This document shows, in pieces, positions 8,673 through 17,575 of a stretch of 64,000 bases of DNA. The DNA lies in assembly GCA_050741915.1 (NCBI GenBank), contig JBOGEX010000106.1:13207-77206 (forward strand), in the 5' to 3' direction. The notes below the pieces were generated by a model. That model did not search any database. It worked only from the letters and a program-made list of their open reading frames with translations, and was not told the origin of the DNA. The position numbers were made by a program, and so were the translations under genes. The stretch comes from JACCTH01 sp050741915 (GTDB lineage: Bacteria > Actinomycetota > Acidimicrobiia > Spongiisociales > ZC4RG35). The first letter of the stretch is position 1; every line of letters begins with the position of its first letter.

Positions 8673-10127
8673 GTGTCTCTCTCGATTCGCGGGATCACCA
8701 AGCGATTTGGTGATCTGACCGCCAACGATGACATCAACCTCGACTTGGAGCCGGGGGCTTTGCATGCTGTCCTCGGCGAGAACGGCGCCGGCAAGTCGAC
8801 CTTGATGAAGATCCTGGCCGGGACTGTGCATCCCGACCAAGGTGAGGTGGCGATTGACGGGATCGCGGTGACGCTGGGTTCTCCCCGGGCTTGCCTGGCG
8901 GCAGGGATCGGGATGCTGGCGCAAGAACCGATGGTGTGCCTCCCTTTCACCAACCGAGAGAACTTCCGCTTAGCCAGTAGCTGGAGCCTGCAGGAGGCAG
9001 GCGATCTTCTCATCGAGGGAAGCCGGCGACTGGGCTTTCGCCTGAAGCCAGGGTCGATCACCCGCACCCTGGGAGTGGGGGAACGCCAGCAGTTGGAGAT
9101 GGTCAGATTGCTCGCTCGCGGGATCAACGTCTTGATCCTGGACGAACCCACCTCGGGATTGACTGGCCCACAACGAGAGCTGCTGTTCGAAGCCCTCCGC
9201 AGACTCGCCGCTGACGGTCTGATCGTGCTCTTCGTTTCGCACAAGCTGGAAGAGGTCAACGAGCTCTGTCGGTCGGTGACCGTGATGCGTCGGGGTCAGG
9301 TAGTCGCAACGACTTCGCTACCCCGCCCCGAAAGCGAGCTCGTCGACCTGATGTTCGAGGGTTCCCCGCTCGCCGTCAAGGCGGCGCCGGTGGCCAACGA
9401 CCCCAACGTGGTGGTGGAGTCGCACGATGTCACGGCCACCTCGGGCCGGCAATCAATTACCTCGTTCGATGTTCACGCCTACGCCGGAGAGGTGATCGGA
9501 ATCGCGGGCTTGGAGGGAAGCGGCCAGGGCGCGTTGCTCAGAGCGCTGGCGGGGCTGGCCCACGTGAGCAATGGTCGCGTAATCGTCGACGGTGGTGATC
9601 TGACCAACAGGTCCCCGATCGAGTTCCGGAGACGGGGTGTGGCGTTCCTCTCGGGAGGTCGCCTGGAGGAGGGCCTGCTTCCCGGACTCACTATCGCCGA
9701 GCATTTCGAGCTGGCCGACGGTGAACGGCGATTGATCGACTGGAAGGCCGGTCTGGCCCGCGCGCGGGAAGGAATCGAAACGTTTCGGATCAAGGGTGGA
9801 CCGCAGAGTTCGGTCAACGACCTCTCGGGTGGGAACCAGCAACGCTTGTTGCTCGCGCTTCTCCCTCCCAAGCTTCGACTCTTATTGATGGAACACCCCA
9901 CGCGCGGTCTTGATCTCGAATCGGCGGCGTATCTGTGGGGCCGACTGCGCGAACGCCGGCGGCACGGAACCGCGATCGTCTTTTCTTCTTCGGACCTCGA
10001 TGAAATCGTCACCTATGCCGACAGAGTGATGGTCGTCTTCGACGGCCGCGTGATCGCGCTGCGCTCATCTTCTGAGCTCACCCAGGATGAACTCGGCTTT
10101 CTCCTCGGGGGATTGGTCACGGCGTGA
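8673..10127 (+). CDS. ABC transporter ATP-binding protein, two ABC domains (BMP/nucleoside type)
   Basis: This ATPase of about 484 aa has tandem ABC cassettes, as in the RbsA/YufO class that energises sugar and nucleoside importers. Cassette 1 (~1-225): Walker A GENGAGKST, a degenerate signature LGVGERQQ, Walker B VLILDEPTSGL, and SHKLEEV. Cassette 2 (~235-484): a degenerate P-loop GLEGSGQGAL as usual for this class, signature LSGGNQQ, and LLLMEHPTRGLD. The GTG start has no clear Shine-Dalgarno. The gene overlaps the next permease by 4 bp (GTGA), showing translational coupling. Together with 10124-12100 and the binding protein at 5705 it forms a complete importer. Confidence 0.9.
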   Translation: MSLSIRGITKRFGDLTANDDINLDLEPGALHAVLGENGAGKSTLMKILAGTVHPDQGEVAIDGIAVTLGSPRACLAAGIGMLAQEPMVCLPFTNRENFRLASSWSLQEAGDLLIEGSRRLGFRLKPGSITRTLGVGERQQLEMVRLLARGINVLILDEPTSGLTGPQRELLFEALRRLAADGLIVLFVSHKLEEVNELCRSVTVMRRGQVVATTSLPRPESELVDLMFEGSPLAVKAAPVANDPNVVVESHDVTATSGRQSITSFDVHAYAGEVIGIAGLEGSGQGALLRALAGLAHVSNGRVIVDGGDLTNRSPIEFRRRGVAFLSGGRLEEGLLPGLTIAEHFELADGERRLIDWKAGLARAREGIETFRIKGGPQSSVNDLSGGNQQRLLLALLPPKLRLLLMEHPTRGLDLESAAYLWGRLRERRRHGTAIVFSSSDLDEIVTYADRVMVVFDGRVIALRSSSELTQDELGFLLGGLVTA

Positions 10128-11149
10128 CCCGCCGGTTGCTTTCGTTGGTAGTTCCCCTAGTGGCTGCATTTGGTGTTACCGCAGTCCTGTTGTTGGCAGC
10201 CGATGCACCACCACTGGAAGCACTGAAGCTGATCGGGGAAGGAGCTTTCTCGACTCCGGCCCGTATCGGCGACACGCTGACCGCCTGGGTGCCGCTCGGA
10301 ATTGCCGCCTGCGGACTGGTCGTCACCTTCACCGCCGGGCTGTGGAACATCGGAGTCGAAGGCCAGATCATCGCTGGTGCGATCGCCGCCTCGTTCATCG
10401 CCCGCACCGCCCCCGGCGGCCGTCCACTGGTGCTGGCGCTCCTCCTCCTCGCGAGTGTGGCGGGAGGGGCGATGTGGGGATTGGCGGCGGGGCTGCTCCG
10501 GGTCAAAGGGAGAGTCAACGAGATATTCGGCGGCATCGGATTGGGCTTCGTTGCCCAAGCTTTGGCGACCTATCTCGTCATCGGTCCCTGGAAGCGCGCC
10601 GGCGTTGCCTCCACCTCGGGGACCGAACCCTTTCGCCAGGAGACCTGGCTCCCGACCCTGGGCAACACCCGGCTCTCTTTGGTGGGGTTGGTGCTCGTCG
10701 TAGTGAGCGTGATTGCTGTCGCCTTTACTCTTTTGGCCACACGATTCGGATTGCGACTTCGAGCCGTCGGGTCCAACCCCGAAAGCGCCCGGCTGCTCGG
10801 AGTACCGGCCTCCGCCACCTTGTTGCGGGCTTTCCTCGTCGGCGGGGGCTTCGCCGGGCTAGCTGGGGGGCTGATCGTCGCCGGACTCCAACACCGCCTG
10901 GTCCCCGCCATTGCCGGCGGGCGTGGTTTCCTCGCCATCCTGGTGGTGTTGTTGGCCCGGAACCGGGTCGTCTGGGTGGCGCCGATCGCCCTGTTCTTTG
11001 CCGCCATCTCCGTCGGCTCGACCCAGCTTCAGCTCGGGCTCGATCTCGATTCGTCCCTCGGTGGGGTGATCCAGGGTTTGCTGGTACTGACGGCGGTCCT
11101 TTTCGGGGGGTTCGAGCTTGCGAAACGGAGATCGGCGACCGTGGCGTGA
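10124..11149 (+). CDS. ABC transporter permease (BMP/nucleoside type, subunit 1)
   Basis: This integral membrane protein of about 341 aa has eight or more hydrophobic helices and belongs to the BPD_transp_2 (branched-chain/ribose/nucleoside) permease family, YufP-like. Family marks include GLWNIGVEGQIIAGA near the N-terminus and RAVGSNPESARLLGV in the cytoplasmic coupling loop. It starts at GTG 10124, overlapping the ATPase stop by 4 bp. It pairs with the shorter permease at 11159 to form the transmembrane pore. Confidence 0.9.
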   Translation: MTRRLLSLVVPLVAAFGVTAVLLLAADAPPLEALKLIGEGAFSTPARIGDTLTAWVPLGIAACGLVVTFTAGLWNIGVEGQIIAGAIAASFIARTAPGGRPLVLALLLLASVAGGAMWGLAAGLLRVKGRVNEIFGGIGLGFVAQALATYLVIGPWKRAGVASTSGTEPFRQETWLPTLGNTRLSLVGLVLVVVSVIAVAFTLLATRFGLRLRAVGSNPESARLLGVPASATLLRAFLVGGGFAGLAGGLIVAGLQHRLVPAIAGGRGFLAILVVLLARNRVVWVAPIALFFAAISVGSTQLQLGLDLDSSLGGVIQGLLVLTAVLFGGFELAKRRSATVA

Positions 11150-11158
11150 GAGTCTGAG

Positions 11159-12100
11159 ATGGAATCCACCCTGGCATCGATCATTGCCGCCGCCGCCCCC
11201 CTCGTTTATGTCGCAGTGGGCGAGACCATCACCGAACGGGCCGGAATCGTCAACCTTTCCCTCGACGGCTCGATCCTGATTTCGGCCATGTCCGGCTTCG
11301 CCATTGCCTTCATGACTGGAAGTGTCGGGCTGGGCTTCGTTTTAGCGGCGTCGGTGTCGGCCGCCATCGCCCTGCTGATTGCCTGGTCGGGCATCCAGCT
11401 CAAGCTGAACCAGATCGCGGTCGGGTTCGTGCTGGCCCTCCTGACCAGCGCGCTGGCGTCCTATCTGGGGGAAGGATTTGTTCACCGGCCCGGTCCTTCT
11501 GTGACCCCGCGGCCACTGCCGGGGCTGGTGGATCTGCCGGTAGTCGGTCGCGCTCTGTTCGGTCAGAACCTCTCGATTTATGGCTCACTGATCCTGGTAG
11601 TGGCGTCGGGTTGGTTTCTGGCCCGGAGCCGCTGGGGCCTAGAGCTGCGCTCGGTGGGGGAACGGCCGGAGGCCGCCCACGCCCGCGGCGTGAACGTCAA
11701 CCGTAATCGATACCTGGCGGCCCTGGTCGGCGGAGCTCTGGTGGGAGTGGGAGGGGCAGCGTTCTCACTCGACCAGAAACTCGGTTGGTCGGACGGGCAT
11801 ACGGCTGGATTCGGGTGGATCGCGCTCGCCATCGTCATCTTCGGAGGATGGCAACCATTGCGAGTCGCTCTCGGTTGCTACTTGTTCGGTGCCCTCCAAG
11901 TCGTGGCGCTGAGACTGCAGTCGCGCTTGCCGGGACTGGCGCAGATCCTGCCGTCGTTGCCATTTCCCCTGATGATCTTCGCGTTGGTTGTGGTCAACTC
12001 TCCTGCTCTCCGCAGGCTGGCTTTGCGCTCGCCGCGGATCAGCCGGTGGCTTCTGCCGGAAGCCCCCGCCGCCCTCGGCCGCAACTTCGTCGCCGAATGA
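11159..12100 (+). CDS. ABC transporter permease (BMP/nucleoside type, subunit 2)
   Basis: This second permease of about 313 aa, YufQ-like, has TITERAGIVNLSLDGSILISA at the N-terminus and RSVGERPEAAHARGV in the coupling loop. It starts 9 bp after the first permease and overlaps maf by 4 bp (ATGA), so all four genes are probably on one transcript. The subunit length and order (ATPase, long permease, short permease) match the usual BMP-type importer. Confidence 0.9.
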   Translation: MESTLASIIAAAAPLVYVAVGETITERAGIVNLSLDGSILISAMSGFAIAFMTGSVGLGFVLAASVSAAIALLIAWSGIQLKLNQIAVGFVLALLTSALASYLGEGFVHRPGPSVTPRPLPGLVDLPVVGRALFGQNLSIYGSLILVVASGWFLARSRWGLELRSVGERPEAAHARGVNVNRNRYLAALVGGALVGVGGAAFSLDQKLGWSDGHTAGFGWIALAIVIFGGWQPLRVALGCYLFGALQVVALRLQSRLPGLAQILPSLPFPLMIFALVVVNSPALRRLALRSPRISRWLLPEAPAALGRNFVAE

Positions 12101-12693
12101 AGCTCGTCCTCGCTTCCACCTCGCCCCGGCGTCGCGAGCTGCTCGAGGCATTGGGTTTGTCATTCGACGTGGTGGCCCCCGAGGTCGACGAGCTCCGGCT
12201 ACCCGAGGAAGAGCCCTATGACTATGTCGAGCGGATTGCTCGCGCCAAGGCAACCGTGGTCGCGCGGCCAGAGACTGTGGTGGTGGGAGCCGATACCACC
12301 GTCGTGATCGAAGGGCGGGTCCTGGGGAAACCTGCTCATCCGGAGGAGGCTCGCTCAATGCTGCGAAAGCTGTCTGGTCAGACCCACGACGTTCTTACCG
12401 GGGTGGCGGTAGCGCTCATGGACCAGAAGCTGCGGATGGTTTCGGCCGTCGAGTCGACCCTGGTTAGGTTTCTCGACTTGACCGAGGACGAGATCTCCGA
12501 CTACGTCGCCACCGGGGAGCCGATGGACAAGGCGGGCGCCTATGCCCTGGGTGGGATTGGCGCCCTGTTCGTCGAAGGTGTCGATGGAAGCCCGTCGAGC
12601 GTCCGCGGGCTACCGCTGCACACGCTCGCCCGGCTGTTCCGGGCGCTCGAACTCGACCTGCTGTCCTTCCGCGAGCTGGCTCCGCCATGGTGA
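12097..12693 (+). CDS. maf: Maf-like nucleoside triphosphate pyrophosphatase
   Basis: This protein of about 198 aa belongs to the Maf/HAM1-fold family, which hydrolyses non-canonical or m7G/dTTP/UTP-type nucleotides to monophosphates (house-cleaning). It has the typical N-terminus LVLASTSPRRRELL, the VVGADTTVV segment with the catalytic Asp, GKP near residue 75, and the S/T..F block (ESTLVRFLDLTEDEISDYVATGEPMDKAGAYALGG). The ATG at 12097 overlaps the permease stop by 4 bp. The nucleotide-type transporter upstream and this nucleotide-cleaning enzyme make a reasonable functional group, although maf is found in many contexts. Confidence 0.9.
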   Translation: MKLVLASTSPRRRELLEALGLSFDVVAPEVDELRLPEEEPYDYVERIARAKATVVARPETVVVGADTTVVIEGRVLGKPAHPEEARSMLRKLSGQTHDVLTGVAVALMDQKLRMVSAVESTLVRFLDLTEDEISDYVATGEPMDKAGAYALGGIGALFVEGVDGSPSSVRGLPLHTLARLFRALELDLLSFRELAPPW

Positions 12694-12717
12694 CATGGCC
12701 CGCGGCGGCTGGAGATC

Positions 12718-12822
12718 GTGGTCGATAGCCACTACTACGAGGGCAATGGCACCACGGTTTGGGAGTACGTAAACAACGACATCGCCACAGCAATGGTTCT
12801 GACCGGAGGCTGCGGCGCTTAG
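12718..12822 (+). other. Possible remnant or short ORF (34 codons)
   Basis: An open frame from GTG 12718 to TAG 12822 encodes a 34-residue peptide ending ATAMVLTGGCGA, with protein-like composition (HYYEGNGTTVWEYVNND). It may be the tail of a lost gene. No family is recognised, and its stop overlaps the methyltransferase stop tail-to-tail. Confidence 0.25.
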
Positions 12823-13571
12823 TTCTTGATGGCCGCCATACGGACAATCCGCGATGGTTCGTCCGTCCAATCGGAAGTATCCGTTCCGTCCTCGAATCTG
12901 AGGACTTTCAGCGCGGCATAGGCCTGGCGGAGTCGATCGGGGAGGATGTCAACCGGTCGAAGTGGCCGGTCCGAGTCGGGAGCGAAGCTCTCGGTGACGA
13001 GCAAGCCGCCGGGTCGGAGGGAATTCACCAGAGTCGTGGCGAATGAGACGTCGGTCACTGGAACCAGGGCGTAGGTCATCACGATCAGATCCCATGCCTC
13101 CGAACCGTATTCGAACTCGTCGTGGGCGACGACCCGGGCGTCGATCGACAGTCCGTCTTTGGCCGCCTCTTGCAACGCCACGGCAATGCCTTCGCTGGAG
13201 ACATCAAAGCCTGTCACCTCCCAGCCACGGGAAGCTAGGTAGAGGGCATTGCGACCCTGTCCCATGGCGATGTCGAGGGCGGTGCCGAGTGGTCGGCCAT
13301 CGATCACTTCGACGAGAAGAGCGTTGGGCCGAGTGCTAAATCCCGGTTCGGGAGACGCGTAAATGCGGTCGAACATCGGTGCCGTCCAGTCCCGTCGCTC
13401 GGTAGCCATGGTCATGATCATGCGGATCGACTCTGACGCTTCCTCCTGCGACCGGCCCTCTTCCAGAAGTTCTTCCCGGAACCCAGCGAACAACATACCT
13501 GGGTGGTTGGCAGCCGGGGCTCGCTCGATATAGGAAAGGAAGTCGGACCAGAGGCGCTCGTTGTCACTCAC
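12819..13571 (-). CDS. Class I SAM-dependent methyltransferase
   Basis: This protein of about 250 aa has an N-terminal helical extension (~1-80) and a Rossmann methyltransferase fold. Motif I appears as ALDIAMGQGRNALYLASRGWEVTGFDVS, with the acidic loop Asp at the end of strand 2. WDLIVMTYALVPV provides motif post-I, and LRPGGLLVTESF the motif III region. It starts at GTG 13571, 35 bp from the divergent ligB start. The substrate is unknown; this branch (TehB/UbiE-like small-molecule methyltransferases) is broad. Confidence 0.8.
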   Translation of the reverse strand: MSDNERLWSDFLSYIERAPAANHPGMLFAGFREELLEEGRSQEEASESIRMIMTMATERRDWTAPMFDRIYASPEPGFSTRPNALLVEVIDGRPLGTALDIAMGQGRNALYLASRGWEVTGFDVSSEGIAVALQEAAKDGLSIDARVVAHDEFEYGSEAWDLIVMTYALVPVTDVSFATTLVNSLRPGGLLVTESFAPDSDRPLRPVDILPDRLRQAYAALKVLRFEDGTDTSDWTDEPSRIVRMAAIKN

Positions 13572-13606
13572 GGTGCCACGCTAGACGTGGGTCTTATCGT
13601 GAGACG

Positions 13607-15121
13607 GTGAGCACTCTGCTGACCGAGTTGATCGATACGTCCCGAGATGTGGGGGCGACGAGTTCTCGCAATGCCAAGACCGCGCGGTTGGCATCGTTCC
13701 TCAGCAGCTTGGATCCGGCGGTGCTTCCCACCGCCATCGGACTCTTGCGTGGTGAGCCCCGCCAGGGTCGAATCGGCGTGGGTTATGCCTCAGCCTTCGG
13801 AACGGCGGTCGACCCGGCTCCGACTCCGGGTCTCACGATTGCGGAAGTCGATGGCTACTTCGACCAACTCCAGGAAACTGTGGGCCCCGGTTCCCAATCC
13901 CAACGGGCCCGACTGCTTCGTGACCTCTTCGGCCGCGCAACGGCTGACGAACAGGACTTCCTCCGTCGCTCTCTGACCGGCGAGGTCCGCCAGGGCGCTT
14001 TGACAGGCTTACTCACTGAGGCCGTCGCCAAAGCGTTCGCAATTCCCGGGGCGGTGGTGCGCCGGGCCTCGATGTTGCGGGCCGACCTGGGCGAAGTCAC
14101 TCGGGTCGCCGCCTCCGAGGGCAAGGCAGGGCTCCTCACGATTGGACTCCGAGTTCTTTCTCCTATCCAACCGATGCTGGCATCGCCGGCAGCGAGCATC
14201 GCCGAGTCGATCGAGGGTCCAACTTCGGTCGAATGGAAACTGGACGGAGCGCGGATTCAGGTTCATCGCCTGGATGATGAGGTGGTGGTGTACACGCGCA
14301 ATCTCAACGACATCACCCATCGCATGCCTGAGGTGGTGTCGGCTGTGATGGAGCTACCGGTGCGAGCTGTCGTCCTCGACGGAGAGGCCATGGCCCTGCG
14401 GGAGGATGGCACCCCCCAGCCCTTTCAGGAGACGATGAGCCGATTCGGGACCGAGGAGCGTGCCTTCGCCGAGGTTCCGGTGGTGCCGTTCTTCTTCGAC
14501 GTCCTGCATCTCGACGGCGTCGATCTCATCGATCTTCCCTTGGTTGAGAGGCTCGTTTCCCTCGAGCGGGTCGTCCCGGAGAAGCGACGTTTGCCGCGCA
14601 TCACTACCGATCAGGCTTCTTTGGCCGAGTCCTTTGCCGAAGGGGCGCTTGCGGCCGGACAGGAAGGGGTCATGGTCAAGGACCTCAATTCGTTGTACGA
14701 GGCTGGGAGGCGAGGAAAGTCCTGGCGCAAGGTGAAGCCGGTCCATACCTATGACCTAGTGGTGCTGGGGGCTGAGTGGGGTCATGGTCGCCGTTCCGGG
14801 TATTTGTCGAACATTCACCTTGGTGCCCGCGATGCCTCGACCGGCGAGTTCGTGATGGTGGGGAAGACCTTCAAAGGCATGACCGACGAGTTACTCGCCT
14901 GGCAGACCGAGTACTTTCCCACTCTGGAGACTCGTCGCGACCAGTGGGTGGTCTATCTCCGTCCGGAACAGGTCGTCGAAGTCTCGATCGATGGAGTCCA
15001 GGCTTCAACTCGCTACCCCGGGGGAGTCGCCCTGCGCTTCGCCCGCGTCAAGCGTTACCGATCGGACAAGCGCTCGGAGGATGCTGACACCATCCAGACG
15101 CTTCAGGCTCTCCTGGCCTAA
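13607..15121 (+). CDS. ligB: ATP-dependent DNA ligase, LigB type
   Basis: This ligase of about 504 aa resembles mycobacterial LigB and archaeal ligases in length and order: an N-terminal DNA-binding domain (~1-180), an adenylation domain, and an OB-fold. Motif I is EWKLDGAR, with the nucleotidyl Lys at residue 211. Motif III is visible in VVLDGEAM, motif IV in QEGVMVKD, and motif V in SWRKVKP. It starts at GTG 13607. It joins LigC and a primase-polymerase within 10 kb, but the three are not in one operon. An intergenic GC-rich repeat follows its stop. Confidence 0.92.
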   Translation: MSTLLTELIDTSRDVGATSSRNAKTARLASFLSSLDPAVLPTAIGLLRGEPRQGRIGVGYASAFGTAVDPAPTPGLTIAEVDGYFDQLQETVGPGSQSQRARLLRDLFGRATADEQDFLRRSLTGEVRQGALTGLLTEAVAKAFAIPGAVVRRASMLRADLGEVTRVAASEGKAGLLTIGLRVLSPIQPMLASPAASIAESIEGPTSVEWKLDGARIQVHRLDDEVVVYTRNLNDITHRMPEVVSAVMELPVRAVVLDGEAMALREDGTPQPFQETMSRFGTEERAFAEVPVVPFFFDVLHLDGVDLIDLPLVERLVSLERVVPEKRRLPRITTDQASLAESFAEGALAAGQEGVMVKDLNSLYEAGRRGKSWRKVKPVHTYDLVVLGAEWGHGRRSGYLSNIHLGARDASTGEFVMVGKTFKGMTDELLAWQTEYFPTLETRRDQWVVYLRPEQVVEVSIDGVQASTRYPGGVALRFARVKRYRSDKRSEDADTIQTLQALLA

Positions 15122-15128
15122 CCCCCGT

Positions 15129-15250
15129 TTCTCCCCCCCAGGGGGGAGTACCGCCGCAGGCGAGGAGGGAGGACTCGCTGGGGGGAGAAGCCCCCCTCGG
15201 CCCTTCGGGCCACTCCCCTCAACGCTGGCTTCGCTCGGGCGGGGAAAAAA
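15129..15250 (-). repeat. GC-rich intergenic repeat, copy 1
   Basis: This copy of a dispersed element is in reverse orientation relative to the copies near 28.9 and 41.0 kb. The shared core (15181-15240) contains CTCGGCCCTTCGGGCCACTC, itself a strong hairpin, next to a CGCT..CTTCGCTCG motif. It lies just 3' of ligB. Confidence 0.75.
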
Positions 15251-15294
15251 CACGACCCTCTCGACACCGATTTCGGTGAGTTGTATAAGAAGGC

Positions 15295-15978
15295 ATGGCC
15301 ACCTACTTCACCACCGGCACCTTCAAATTCATCCGCGAGCTGACCGCCAACAACGAGCGGGAATGGTTTCAAGCCAACAAGGACCGCTACGTCGAGCTGG
15401 TCCAGGAGCCCGCCTTGGCTTTTATCTCCGACTTCGCTCCCCACCTACAGAAGATCTCGCGGCACTTCGAAGCGGATGCCCGGATCCAGAGTGGGTCGCT
15501 TCTCCGCATCTACCGCGACATTCGGTTCTCGAAGGACAAGACCCCTTACAAGACCAACGTCGGGATGAGGTTCTATCACGAGGCGGGATCTGACATTCAT
15601 GCCCCGGGCTTTTATCTCCACCTCGAGCCGGCCAACTCGTATGCCGGAATCGGCCTCTGGCGTCCCGAAGCTCCCCTGGCGCGCCAGATTCGTCAGGCGA
15701 TTGTCGACGACCCGGCCGGCTGGAAGAAGGCCGCCCACGGCAAAGCGTTTATGGGACGCTATACCCCGGATGGAGAATCGCTCGCCAAGCCGCCTCAGGG
15801 TTTCGATCCCGAGCATCCGCTGGTCGATGACCTGAAACGGAAGGACTTCATCGCGGGAGCACGGCTCGCGGACAAGACGGTCACTTCGGATAGTTTTCTC
15901 AAGGATTACGTGGCGTTAACGAAGGCCTCAGTTCCCTACATGAGATTTCTGACCGAGGCAGTAAATCTCGCCTTCTGA
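15295..15978 (+). CDS. DUF2461 family protein
   Basis: This protein of about 227 aa belongs to the DUF2461/TIGR02453 family of unknown function. Recognisable blocks are FIRELTANNEREWFQANKDRY, RIYRDIRFSKDKTPYKTN and FYLHLEPANSYAGIGLWRPE, all typical and in order. The length is normal. The ATG at 15295 follows a GC-rich repeat by about 45 bp. No membrane segment or signal peptide is present. The neighbours give no clue to its role. Confidence 0.88.
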   Translation: MATYFTTGTFKFIRELTANNEREWFQANKDRYVELVQEPALAFISDFAPHLQKISRHFEADARIQSGSLLRIYRDIRFSKDKTPYKTNVGMRFYHEAGSDIHAPGFYLHLEPANSYAGIGLWRPEAPLARQIRQAIVDDPAGWKKAAHGKAFMGRYTPDGESLAKPPQGFDPEHPLVDDLKRKDFIAGARLADKTVTSDSFLKDYVALTKASVPYMRFLTEAVNLAF

Positions 15979-15987
15979 CTTCGGGGG

Positions 15988-16218
15988 CTACTGAGCGGTA
16001 AGCAACGGGATCAGTCCGAAGTCGTTGGCGGAAAGTCCCTCTGTGGACGGAGCAGAGGCGTAATCAGAAAGCAACTGCTCCTGCTCACCCTCGGTAGCGA
16101 CGGCGACATCGATGATCCGGGTGTGGTTGGCATCGGCGGAGGCGCCGCCGAGATTGAACGTCCGACGCAGACGGAGCAGGGCTGTTTCCCTGCCTTCGCC
16201 TATAGTCGTCTTCCGACC
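15988..16218 (-). pseudogene. C-terminal remnant of an unidentified protein
   Basis: The frame is open for 77 codons with no plausible start and ends at 15988. Its second half has clear protein-like composition (NHTRIIDVAVATEGEQEQ, then STEGLSANDFGLIPLLTAQ). It lies where the permeases of a sugar ABC operon would be expected, directly downstream of the binding protein, but does not look like a permease. I do not recognise the family. Confidence 0.35.
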
Positions 16219-16227
16219 CTAACGAAG

Positions 16228-17514
16228 CTAGTTGCCGATTGCCTCGCGAACTGCAGTGGCAGCTGCACTCATCGCCTCGGCGGCCGCGAGTTCGCCGTTG
16301 CGAAGCAGCTGGAGCTGCTCACCAAGCGGGGTCCACACCTTTCGCATCTCGGGAACGTTGGGCATGGGATTGCCGTCAGCAGCGGAAGCGGCAAACGTCG
16401 CCGCCACCGGATTGTCGACCAACCCCTCGAGGACCGAGGTGTAGGCGGGGTTGCGGGGATCGGCGTCATACAGCGCCTGCTGGGTCTCGGCGGTGGCGAT
16501 GTAATCGAGCAGGAACGACTGAGCTACGACCTTGTTCTCCGAGAACGCCGAGAGGAAAAAGCCCTGAGCCCAGACGAAAGGCGCCGGGGCGTTTCCGCCA
16601 ATGGTCGGGATCCTGGCGACGGCCCAGTTGACGGCTGTCTGTCCTTCGAGGTTTCTTACTTCCCAGGGTCCCGTCATCCAAAAGGGCTGCAACCCATCAA
16701 GGAAGAGAGCCTTGGCGGTGTCGTAGTTCGTCGAACCAATAACGCTGGCAGCGATCTGCTCTTCGAGGAAGGTGATTCCGGCGATGGCACCTTCGCTGTC
16801 AAGTCCGACGTCGGTGGTGTCATAACCCGAGGCAGGGTCGTATCCGAAGATGTAGCCGCCAAGTGCCGAGACGAACGGGTAGTTGTGATAGGCATCGGGG
16901 GCATCACCGCCACCGGGCACCCCGACGCAGTTCTGGACTCCTCCGAGAGCTGCACAGATCCCACTCAGTTCCTCAAAAGTGGCAGGGGCCTCGAGGACAA
17001 GGTCGGTGTTGTAGTAGAACGCGATGGCTTCGGTGGCATAGGGCACTGCGTAGAGCGAACCTTGGTAACTGAAGGCGTCGATCGCGACCTGTTCGAACTC
17101 ACCGGACTTGGCACCAAGGTCGATCGGCTCGGCAACGCCAGTGGCGGCCAGTTCGCCCACCCAGTCGTGGGTGCCGATGAAGAGATCTGCGCCATCACCA
17201 GCCGGACCGGCCGTGACCATCTGATCGCCAATGTCACCAAACTCCTTCGATTCGACACTCACCGTGACCCCGGTCGCTGCGGTAAATGCCGCCGCCACCC
17301 CTTCGGTAACAGGGGTGGAAGCCTCATCGGCCCAAACCACCAGGTTGACCTCTGCGGTGGCAGCGGTGGCGGTGGCATCAGCCGTCGTGAGGGGAGCCGC
17401 CGTGGTCTCCGCCCCGGTGTCTGCGGTAACCGTGGTATCTGCGGCACCGCCGCCACCACAGGCAGCGAGCAACAGGACCAATACCGCCAGCAGCGCCAAT
17501 GAACGTTGCCTCAC
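16228..17514 (-). CDS. Carbohydrate-type ABC transporter substrate-binding lipoprotein (MalE-like)
   Basis: This lipoprotein of about 428 aa has a signal peptide with lipobox LAAC at residue ~19, a Thr/Ala-rich linker, and a family-1 (maltose/maltodextrin-type) solute-binding domain. Typical blocks are VNLVVWADE, DLFIGTHDWVGELAATG, YAVPYATEAIAFYYN, PFWMTGPWEV and PNVPEMRKVWTPLGEQL. It starts at GTG 17514. The matching permeases are absent downstream, where only an unidentified remnant is seen, and the divergent LacI-type regulator is broken. It may therefore be an orphan left by loss of the locus, or work with permeases elsewhere. Confidence 0.88.
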   Translation of the reverse strand: MRQRSLALLAVLVLLLAACGGGGAADTTVTADTGAETTAAPLTTADATATAATAEVNLVVWADEASTPVTEGVAAAFTAATGVTVSVESKEFGDIGDQMVTAGPAGDGADLFIGTHDWVGELAATGVAEPIDLGAKSGEFEQVAIDAFSYQGSLYAVPYATEAIAFYYNTDLVLEAPATFEELSGICAALGGVQNCVGVPGGGDAPDAYHNYPFVSALGGYIFGYDPASGYDTTDVGLDSEGAIAGITFLEEQIAASVIGSTNYDTAKALFLDGLQPFWMTGPWEVRNLEGQTAVNWAVARIPTIGGNAPAPFVWAQGFFLSAFSENKVVAQSFLLDYIATAETQQALYDADPRNPAYTSVLEGLVDNPVAATFAASAADGNPMPNVPEMRKVWTPLGEQLQLLRNGELAAAEAMSAAATAVREAIGN

Positions 17515-17575
17515 GGTCGAGTTCCTCCTGAGTCGATGAGCGGGGTCGGAAACCCGATTCCGGGCGTATCTAAAC

